Shown: positions 6,500-11,730 of the stretch, in pieces | How the letters are laid out: every line of letters begins with the position of its first letter | Position numbering within the stretch: the stretch's first letter is position 1 | NCBI GenBank assembly: GCA_024405075.1 | Contig: JAKSPG010000027.1 | Coordinates: forward strand, 1-11,730 | DNA from: Elusimicrobiaceae bacterium | GTDB taxonomy: Bacteria; Elusimicrobiota; Elusimicrobia; Elusimicrobiales; Elusimicrobiaceae | Reading direction: 5' to 3' | DNA: 11,730 nucleotides | Notes under the pieces: generated by a model | Told to the model about the DNA's origin: nothing | Seen by the model: the letters and a program-made list of their open reading frames with translations, nothing else | Databases searched by the model: none | Position numbers and translations under genes: made by a program

Positions 6500-7442
6500 A
6501 CGGTAACGAAAACAGCAGAAGAGACTGCTGCAAGTCCTCCAAATGTTGGTGAGCTTCCACAATGCCCACTTCACCGGCTTGATGTAATTTATCTAACTCC
6601 AGCGTGCCTACATCCACCACGCGGTTCGTTAGCACAAAGTTGGCTTTTTGGGCGGATTCTTCAATCATCGCGGCTCCGCGTACGTCGACCACGCGTAGTA
6701 AATACGCGGCCACGGTCTTGGGGGTGGTGGAAAAAAAGTCCAGCGGCGTTACAGAAGCAATAATGTAATCAGCCCCCATTTTTTTAACCGATTCCACCGG
6801 TAAATAATCTACCACTGCGCCGTCCACCAGTTTGCGGTGGCGGTATTCCACGGGGGCAAACACGCCGGGCAAGTTCATACTGGCACGCACGGCAATTGCC
6901 AACGGACCGGAGTTAAATACAATGCGTTCTCCGGTTTTTATATCCATGGCGGCGCACGAAAACGGAATTTTCAAATCTTCAAATTGAATATCGCCCAGTT
7001 GCGAGTAGAAAAAGTCGGCTAAGTTAGCTGAGGAAGGGAGCTTTTTAGCAAAGAAAAACCGGAACAACCCCATGACGTTATAATCGGAAGTAATGCTTTT
7101 TAAAGACAGGTGGGAGCTTATGTCCCATAATTTATCGGTCGGTAGCCCGGCGGCGTACAATGCGCCGATAATGGCTCCCATGGACGTGCCGGAAATCATA
7201 TCCACCGGTAGCCCGGCGTTGGAGAGGGCTTCCAGCGTGCCGACGTGGGCGAAACCGCGCACGCCCCCGGCCGATAAAGCCAGCCCGATTTTAGGCCGCT
7301 TATCAGCGGGTTGATTGATGAAATTTTGCCATAAAAAATCGCGCAGGATAGTATCTTGCTCATCCGGGGTTTGCGCAAAAGCCCCCAGCGGCAACAGGGC
7401 CGCCCAAAGGAGTATGAGTCCGTAGCGGCGTAGCTGTTTCAT
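6483..7442 (-). CDS. Secreted patatin-like phospholipase
   Basis: From the ATG at 7442 the product has 319 residues with a signal peptide ending GAFA/QTP at about residue 23. A start 24 bases further upstream is possible but makes a poorer signal. All patatin hallmarks are present: the oxyanion loop SAGGVRG near residue 55, the nucleophile elbow GTSMG with Ser87, and the DGA motif with Asp207, together the Ser-Asp dyad. Patatin proteins hydrolyse acyl esters of phospholipids or related lipids. Being exported, it probably acts in the periplasm or at the outer membrane. Length and domain content fit a single-domain RssA/YlbK-type patatin; the POTRA and beta-barrel parts of PlpD-type enzymes are absent. 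It is joined to the TolC-family gene by TAATG (stop and start share one base) and overlaps the TPR gene by 17 bp. The natural lipid substrate is not deducible. Confidence 0.92.
   Translation of the reverse strand: MKQLRRYGLILLWAALLPLGAFAQTPDEQDTILRDFLWQNFINQPADKRPKIGLALSAGGVRGFAHVGTLEALSNAGLPVDMISGTSMGAIIGALYAAGLPTDKLWDISSHLSLKSITSDYNVMGLFRFFFAKKLPSSANLADFFYSQLGDIQFEDLKIPFSCAAMDIKTGERIVFNSGPLAIAVRASMNLPGVFAPVEYRHRKLVDGAVVDYLPVESVKKMGADYIIASVTPLDFFSTTPKTVAAYLLRVVDVRGAAMIEESAQKANFVLTNRVVDVGTLELDKLHQAGEVGIVEAHQHLEDLQQSLLLFSLPYVLKK
6513..6530 (-). other. Small stem-loop just upstream of the TPR lipoprotein start
   Basis: CAGCAG and CTGCTG form a 6-bp stem with a six-base loop inside the 3' end of the patatin gene, 14 bases before the TPR start codon. 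It lies where a ribosome binding site would be expected and could influence coupled translation. It may equally be a coincidence of codon use. Confidence 0.35.
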
Positions 7443-8746
7443 TATAAATCCCGGCCGACGGCCCATTCCAGTTCGGCCTTAGCGGTTAGATTGTTGCGCA
7501 CAGCGTCTAAATAATCGTAGGCGGCTTGGGCGTAAGCTTGCAATGCTTCCAGCGGAGCCAGGCCTTGTTTGTTGGCTGTTTTTTCGGCTTGGTCCAGTAG
7601 TAAGGTAAGCTGGTTGAAAGTTTCTTGGCGCGACAGAGCTTCTTCCTGCCAGAACTTTAGTTGCGAAAAACTGCTGGCTATTTGCACACGGATTTTATCT
7701 TCTATTTGTGCGCGGCGCAAGGTGCTTTTTTGTTGTTCGGCTTTCTTTTGCGCAATTTGTTGGGAAAAGTTATACGGAATCGGCAGACGCATGGCTAACG
7801 AGATTTGCTTATTCGTGTCGCGCAACGTATCGGTTCCCAGCTGTTCATACGAGCCGTTTAAGATGATGTCCGGGTAACGTTTGGAAAGGGCTAACTCCAT
7901 AGATAAACTATCCAGTTCCAGTGCGTAGATGGCGGATTTTAATTCCGGGCGAAATTCCATGGCGTAGAGGTTTAATTGCGCCAGCGGTCCGTTTACATGA
8001 ACGGGCGCAAAATCCCCGGTGATAGAAAACGTAGAATTGAGTTCTTTATTTAAGCTGACCAACATAGCGGTTTGGGCTTGCTCCAATTGGCGGGCCGCCT
8101 GATGCCGGCGGGCTTGCAACTGCGCCTGGGCGCTTTGCAGGCGGATTTTCGTCCAAATATCTAAAGCAGAAGAACGGATGTTCCAGTGCTGGGCTTTATC
8201 GGTCAGTTGTTGCATCAGTTGGTCGTATTGTTGGGCAAACAACAGATTAAAAAACGATTTTTTTATATCCAGTACGGTTGCATTTTTTACAATTTCGTAG
8301 CGGCTTTGCGTTTGTTTCAAATTAGCACGTGCCATTTTGAGTGCATTGTTGATGCGCCCGCCGGAGTACAAGTATTGCGTGGCGGTAATGCCTACGCCGA
8401 AGAATTGGTCGCGTTTGTCGGAAATAACTCGTCCGGGCAAGAAACGGTTGGCTACGCTGTCGGAGAGGACCATGGGGTAATCCAGTGAATACCAGGTAGC
8501 TGTGCCTTGCAAAGCAAATTGCGGAAGATACAGAAATTTGGCCTCGTTTACTTTTTGCTCGGCAATTGTAATTTCTTGGCGGGCGGTTAAGAAATCGGAA
8601 TTATTTTCCAGCCCCAATCGGATGGCATTTTCCAGCGATAGGTTGTCGTTAATCAAACTGGAGAAACGTAGCCCGTATTCTTTTTGGGCAAAGGCCGAAA
8701 GGCCGGCAAGCCAGCAAGCAGTAAACAAGATGATAATTTTTTTCAT
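7442..8746 (-). CDS. TolC-family outer-membrane efflux/secretion channel
   Basis: From the ATG at 8746 the product has 434 residues and a signal peptide MKKIIILFTACWLAGLSAFA cut before Gln21. A start at 8758 would add four residues ahead of the signal and is less likely. The body shows the outer membrane efflux protein (OEP) pattern twice. The first is LSLENAIRLGLENNSDFLTAR with a long helix and an LPQ turn, then barrel-like strands and YSGGRINNALKMARANL. The second half contains FRPELKSAIYALEL, RYPDIILNGSYEQLG, RLPIPYN and a C-terminal coiled coil ending in LEWAVGRDL. TolC-like trimers form the outer-membrane duct of RND, ABC or MFS export systems. No inner-membrane pump or membrane-fusion protein lies in the window, so the partner may be elsewhere. 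It follows the HAMP gene by one base and is coupled to the patatin gene. Confidence 0.92.
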   Translation of the reverse strand: MKKIIILFTACWLAGLSAFAQKEYGLRFSSLINDNLSLENAIRLGLENNSDFLTARQEITIAEQKVNEAKFLYLPQFALQGTATWYSLDYPMVLSDSVANRFLPGRVISDKRDQFFGVGITATQYLYSGGRINNALKMARANLKQTQSRYEIVKNATVLDIKKSFFNLLFAQQYDQLMQQLTDKAQHWNIRSSALDIWTKIRLQSAQAQLQARRHQAARQLEQAQTAMLVSLNKELNSTFSITGDFAPVHVNGPLAQLNLYAMEFRPELKSAIYALELDSLSMELALSKRYPDIILNGSYEQLGTDTLRDTNKQISLAMRLPIPYNFSQQIAQKKAEQQKSTLRRAQIEDKIRVQIASSFSQLKFWQEEALSRQETFNQLTLLLDQAEKTANKQGLAPLEALQAYAQAAYDYLDAVRNNLTAKAELEWAVGRDL

Positions 8747-8747
8747 A

Positions 8748-9209
8748 TTACTTGGCATTTTTGTATTTGTTGATTTCTTCTTCTACGCGGTCCATCATGG
8801 CGTTAAAATCGTCCTGCAATTCCATAAACTGATCACCTTTGCGCAGGTGGACCCGTTTGGAAAAGTCGCCTTTGGCAATTGCTTTGCAGGTTTGCTCAAA
8901 GCGGTACACCGGCCCGGCCATCTTGTGCGATAAAATGGCCGAGATAATCACCACAAACAATAAATAAATAAGCACTTTGTAAAAAAATCCGGCCGCAATG
9001 GGAAGGAACTCATCGTACAGGGGTTGGACCAATACCGGGTAGGTGTCAAACAAATCGCTCAAGGTGGCGGTAAGTTCAAAAGTCATAATAGCCAGCCCGC
9101 ACAGTACGCTCAGTACAATAAGTACCATGTAACGCACCTGCAACCCCTTCTTAATAAAAATAGTGGAGCGGCGTGCTGTGGGTGGTTTGGGGGGAGTTGG
9201 TTGCTTCAT
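8748..9209 (-). CDS. Inner-membrane HAMP-domain protein without output domain
   Basis: The product has 153 residues: a Pro- and Arg/Lys-rich cytoplasmic start, a first membrane segment at about 28-50, an extracytoplasmic loop of about 20-25 residues, a second segment at about 72-94, then a HAMP domain (SHKMAGPVYRFEQ ... KGDFSKRVHLRKGDQFMELQDDFNAMMDRV). The chain ends about 12 residues after the HAMP helix. HAMP domains relay signals across the membrane to a kinase, methyl-accepting or cyclase domain; none is fused here. It could act by dimerising with a full-length receptor, or as a structural membrane protein inside the envelope complex made by its neighbours. GAGGA lies four bases before the start, supporting ATG 9209. 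The gap to the upstream gene is nine bases. Confidence 0.85.
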   Translation of the reverse strand: MKQPTPPKPPTARRSTIFIKKGLQVRYMVLIVLSVLCGLAIMTFELTATLSDLFDTYPVLVQPLYDEFLPIAAGFFYKVLIYLLFVVIISAILSHKMAGPVYRFEQTCKAIAKGDFSKRVHLRKGDQFMELQDDFNAMMDRVEEEINKYKNAK

Positions 9210-9218
9210 AATTCCTCG

Positions 9219-9950
9219 TTAAAAATTAGTGACGTAGCGTATTTGCAAAATTCTTTCGCTTTCTTTTCCTCGGCCGATACGGCGTACGGCACCGTCTAAC
9301 GCTAAAGACGGGTGTAAGTAGACACGCAGGCCGGCGTTAGCGCGCGAGTCGCGCATGTGGCGGATGTTGTCCCATTCCGTTAGCAGGTTGATTTTATCGG
9401 TCACGCGGTATAACAAACCTATAAAGCCGTAAAATTCATCTAATTCCAAATCAGATAAATTTGCCCCGGCCGAAGCGGTCAAGCCCGGCACGATAATTTC
9501 GCGCGACAACGTAACATAACCGCCCTTGCGATCGTCCAAATACCTTTTCGTGTGGGTATAGTGGCGGTGTTTATCATACCCGTAACCGTAGCGGCGGCCG
9601 TCGTAACCGATAGCGATAGCCGGCAAGTATAAACTGCCGTCATACACTTTCCACTTAACTTGAAAGTCCGGGGTGAGCACCCGCACCGAAGCCGACGAGC
9701 CAACCAGCCCGTGCGCGGCCAACGAAACACCCACATTAAACCGCGGATAAACACCAAAGTCAATCGTTTCCATCAGCGTGCCGTGGTCGTATGCGCGGGT
9801 CAAGGAGGATGCTTGGTAGCGGTCCAATACTTCTGCGGTGGGGACGTCAATGAGTGTAGTTTCCAAACTGACAGGGTCGGCCGTTCGGGCTTGCAAACCT
9901 AACGGGAAGAAAAGACTTACCATCAAAGCAAAACTTATTTTTAATTTCAT
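9219..9950 (-). CDS. Probable outer-membrane beta-barrel protein, YjbH-like
   Basis: The product has 243 residues with a signal peptide ending GLQA/RTAD at about residue 21. The mature part alternates short hydrophobic, aromatic-rich strands with turns, as in beta-barrels. LIDVPTAEV near the N-terminus and VKWKVYDGSLYLPAIAIGYDG in the middle resemble the pattern of YjbH/GfcD-type proteins, which sit in the outer membrane and are encoded with exopolysaccharide or group 4 capsule genes. This resemblance is from memory and is partial. A Tyr/Gly/His-rich loop (RRYGYGYDKHRHYTHTKRY) at about 119-137 is notable. It ends with Phe, typical of outer-membrane barrels inserted by BamA. AAGGAG overlaps the stop of the upstream lipoprotein gene and sits seven bases before this ATG. 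Function beyond outer-membrane location is uncertain. Confidence 0.75.
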   Translation of the reverse strand: MKLKISFALMVSLFFPLGLQARTADPVSLETTLIDVPTAEVLDRYQASSLTRAYDHGTLMETIDFGVYPRFNVGVSLAAHGLVGSSASVRVLTPDFQVKWKVYDGSLYLPAIAIGYDGRRYGYGYDKHRHYTHTKRYLDDRKGGYVTLSREIIVPGLTASAGANLSDLELDEFYGFIGLLYRVTDKINLLTEWDNIRHMRDSRANAGLRVYLHPSLALDGAVRRIGRGKESERILQIRYVTNF

Positions 9951-9960
9951 GGGGGACTCC

Positions 9961-10503
9961 TTAATGTATAAAAGTACGTACGTCGGTTAATTTGGGTGCT
10001 TTAATGTAACGTACGTTGTGTACATAAACGGCTTCGCGTGCGGGGTTAAAGTCGTGGCTGTCGCGCGGGAATTCCAAATCAATGATTCCTTTTTTCTGGC
10101 GGGCTGTACTGCTTACTACGCCCACATGCCACTTTTCCGTTTTATCTTTATCCAGTTGCGGCGGATTGTCGTAATTACGCAAAACCAAGGTTCCCAGAGG
10201 AAGCTCCTGCGTGGAAATCGGTTCGGTTTTAACGATGACGTGTTTGGTCCAGATCGTTTGATTTTTACAAGGTCCGCTGATAAAAGTAACTTTGTAATAA
10301 TCGGAATTGGTAGGGTGCCTGCGTTGGCGCGCCAGCGAATATTGGGCGTATGGTTTACCGGCGTTGGCGCAGACCGCAAAGATGTGCCGGTTGATAAAGC
10401 GTTCATAACTTTCTTTTTCATCGGTTCGGTTGTACGGGGAAGAAGAACATCCCGCCAGCCATATCCACATACCGGGTAACAACAAAGCAAGCCATTTTTT
10501 CAT
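9961..10503 (-). CDS. Small lipoprotein of unknown function, first gene of the envelope operon
   Basis: The product has 180 residues. The signal peptide ends in a textbook lipobox, WLAGC, with lipidated Cys19 followed by SSS, which favours the outer membrane. I do not recognise the mature domain. It is mostly predicted beta-strand (YYKVTFISGPC, TIWTKHVIVKTEP, LPLGTLVLRNYD, WHVGVVSS, GIIDLEFP), with two further Cys that may form a disulfide. In yjb/gfc polysaccharide operons a lipoprotein also precedes the YjbH-like gene; whether this protein plays the same part is only a guess. AAGGAG lies eight bases before the ATG. It opens the operon; the next gene follows after ten bases. Confidence 0.8.
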   Translation of the reverse strand: MKKWLALLLPGMWIWLAGCSSSPYNRTDEKESYERFINRHIFAVCANAGKPYAQYSLARQRRHPTNSDYYKVTFISGPCKNQTIWTKHVIVKTEPISTQELPLGTLVLRNYDNPPQLDKDKTEKWHVGVVSSTARQKKGIIDLEFPRDSHDFNPAREAVYVHNVRYIKAPKLTDVRTFIH

Positions 10504-10555
10504 TGGGCAAACTCCTTACGTCGCGTACCAGCCGCGCAGATTAAACTACACTACC

Positions 10556-10561
10556 ATTATA
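10556..10561 (-). promoter_or_regulatory. -10 box of the six-gene envelope operon
   Basis: A perfect TATAAT on the minus strand lies about 50 bases before the first ATG, giving a leader of about 45 bases with AAGGAG near its end. The -35 at 17 bp (TTTATT) is poor. It is the best promoter candidate between the upstream terminator and the operon. Confidence 0.6.
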
Positions 10562-10587
10562 CCCGTTTTTGTAGGGAAAATAAACCC

Positions 10588-10632
10588 GAAAAATACAATA
10601 GAATAAACCCGGGTCGCCAGCGGCCCGGGTTT
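10588..10632 (-). terminator. Hairpin terminator of the right-edge gene
   Basis: AAACCCGGG (10605-10613) pairs perfectly with CCCGGGTTT (10624-10632), and an inner CGC/GCG can extend the stem. On the minus strand a T-rich tail follows. It lies just downstream of the stop at 10651 and separates that gene from the envelope operon. Confidence 0.75.
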
Positions 10633-10650
10633 GCGTATGTGTAAGAGTAG

Positions 10651-11730
10651 TTAGTTTAACTTTCGGGAGGGGTCTTTAAGCCGGTTTTGTATATCTTGGG
10701 CAATAGGAGCCACCAAATTTTGAGCCGCTTGACTGGCCGCAGTTTGGGTGATTTGCCCGGCCGATTCCCGCCGGAAAACTACGTAGTCTGCCATATCCTG
10801 TATAAGCCGGGCGGAACGGTCCTGGACGGACGAACCGTCCCCTGTGAGCACTTGGGCATTTTGACCGTAAAAGAAAGGCGTGCTGTAATTCCACCGTTCG
10901 GCCAACACCCGGGCATCCGGGGTGGTGGCTACAAACATAGTCGGGGCAGCCGGCCCTTCAGGAGAGGGGGGTTGGTTTAAGCGTTGTCCCCACTGGTCCA
11001 TATCTGCCAGCGTATACGGAATATAGGGCGGAGCTGAACGGTCGGCCTGGCTTTGGACGAGTTCCCGCTGCTGCTGTGTGGCATCCGGCGGCAAAGAAGC
11101 TAATTTGCTGGCCGTAAAATCTGCTTTTATCTTATCGTATTTGTGTAGTGGGTCGCCTTCAAAGTCTTGGCCGGTTGCATCAATCGTTTGAGGCAAATCC
11201 GGTTTTATCTGTTTGGAGTTGGCTACCCAAAAGCACGAGTTATTACTGCAATCCTGCTGTTGCAGCATAAAGCGGTAGATTTCTTTTGTTTCCAATTGTT
11301 CCGGGAAGTCAAAATCGGGGTCATCCTGGATTTGGGGCAATGTTTGTGCATCAGCCACTCCCAAAACGGGCGTTAATTTCCCGGTGGGCATGGGCGTGTG
11401 GGTCTGTGCCAAAAAAGCAGCTTGGTTTTCGGCGCGCAACCGCTGGATATCTTCTTCGGTCAGTTGAAGGGCACAACCTTCTTCCTGGTTGGAAACGAGG
11501 CCTTTATCAACATCGCAAAGTGCTGTTTTAGGTAACAGGTCCTGCGGGGCCTGCCCCTGCGATAGGCTGATCATCCGGGCCCGTTCCCGGTCCGTTAATG
11601 TTTGCTGGAACAGGGCTTGTTGGGCCGCAAAAATAGCTTGTTTTTGTTGCTGTTGTTTGGGCGAAGTTGCACCGGTTACGGCGGTGCTTGCCACTAACTC
11701 GGCGGCGCGGTCTGTCTTATCGGAATAATT
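10651..11730 (-). CDS. Gln-rich protein of unknown function, N-terminus cut by window edge
   Basis: The frame is open from the right edge of the window to a TAA at 10651, showing the last 359 residues. A GTG at 11694 is in frame, but the codons before it are also open, so the true start is probably outside. I do not recognise a family. The visible part is rich in Gln, Ala, Asp and Pro, with QQQQ near the left end, QTTPPxP-like linkers and long predicted helices. Four Cys occur in two close sets (CDVDKGL and EEGC; QQDC and NSC), which would suit disulfides if the protein is exported, but its signal region is not visible. The final 50 residues form an amphipathic helix ending KDPSRKLN. A hairpin terminator follows, so it is not part of the downstream operon. 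Confidence 0.8.
   Translation of the reverse strand, partial: NYSDKTDRAAELVASTAVTGATSPKQQQQKQAIFAAQQALFQQTLTDRERARMISLSQGQAPQDLLPKTALCDVDKGLVSNQEEGCALQLTEEDIQRLRAENQAAFLAQTHTPMPTGKLTPVLGVADAQTLPQIQDDPDFDFPEQLETKEIYRFMLQQQDCSNNSCFWVANSKQIKPDLPQTIDATGQDFEGDPLHKYDKIKADFTASKLASLPPDATQQQRELVQSQADRSAPPYIPYTLADMDQWGQRLNQPPSPEGPAAPTMFVATTPDARVLAERWNYSTPFFYGQNAQVLTGDGSSVQDRSARLIQDMADYVVFRRESAGQITQTAASQAAQNLVAPIAQDIQNRLKDPSRKLN

Noticed and set aside
6500..6574. Longer N-terminus for the TPR lipoprotein
   Set aside because: The extra 25 residues would precede the lipoprotein signal peptide and overlap the patatin gene by nearly 100 bp.
7443..7466. Longer N-terminus for the patatin-like protein
   Set aside because: The added residues lengthen the region before the signal peptide, while the ATG at 7442 gives a normal signal and a TAATG coupling junction.
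10018..10479. 153-residue plus-strand open frame antisense to the small lipoprotein
   Set aside because: The opposite strand has a perfect lipobox, ribosome binding site and operon spacing; this frame has none of these.
1..11730. CRISPR array, insertion sequence or integrase gene
   Set aside because: No regularly spaced repeats, transposase or recombinase motifs were seen on either strand.

Overview
This window looks like chromosomal DNA from a diderm (Gram-negative) bacterium. It encodes two lipoproteins, a TolC-family outer-membrane channel, a probable outer-membrane beta-barrel and several proteins with Sec signal peptides. The type IV pilin, with its FTLIELLVVVLIIGILAA helix followed by PQYQKAVEKSKAAQA, resembles the pilins I associate with gut Elusimicrobiota (Elusimicrobium-like). 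That assignment rests on remembered family resemblance, not on a search.

Left part (1-1383): a TerC-family membrane protein on the minus strand runs off the left edge. It is followed by about 350 bp of gene-free, GC-rich, palindrome-containing DNA, then a minus-strand tRNA-Thr(UGU). A damaged copy of the tRNA 3' end, including the T-run behind it, lies 289 bp downstream of the real one. The tRNA promoter and the promoter of the next operon face away from each other and overlap.

Middle part (1384-5526, plus strand): two translationally coupled genes (ATGA overlap) encode an exported TldD/TldE-like pair. The first keeps the zinc motif HEVLGH. The second has KQAVLN at the same place and is presumably the non-catalytic partner. 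A strong terminator follows. Next comes a lone type IV pilin gene whose promoter has a run of 11 T between a perfect -35 and an extended -10, the layout expected of a phase-variable promoter.

Right part (10503 down to 5540, minus strand): six genes are packed with gaps or overlaps of +10, +9, +1, -1 and -17 bp. They encode a small lipoprotein, a YjbH-like outer-membrane protein, a membrane HAMP protein with no output domain, a TolC-family channel, a secreted patatin-like lipase and a TPR lipoprotein. Every product is directed to the envelope, so this is probably one envelope operon; its joint function is not known to me. Upstream of it, a hairpin terminator closes a Gln-rich protein of unknown function that runs off the right edge.

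The best candidates for something new are the six-gene envelope operon, the T11 pilin promoter and the exported catalytic/degenerate TldD-TldE pair.
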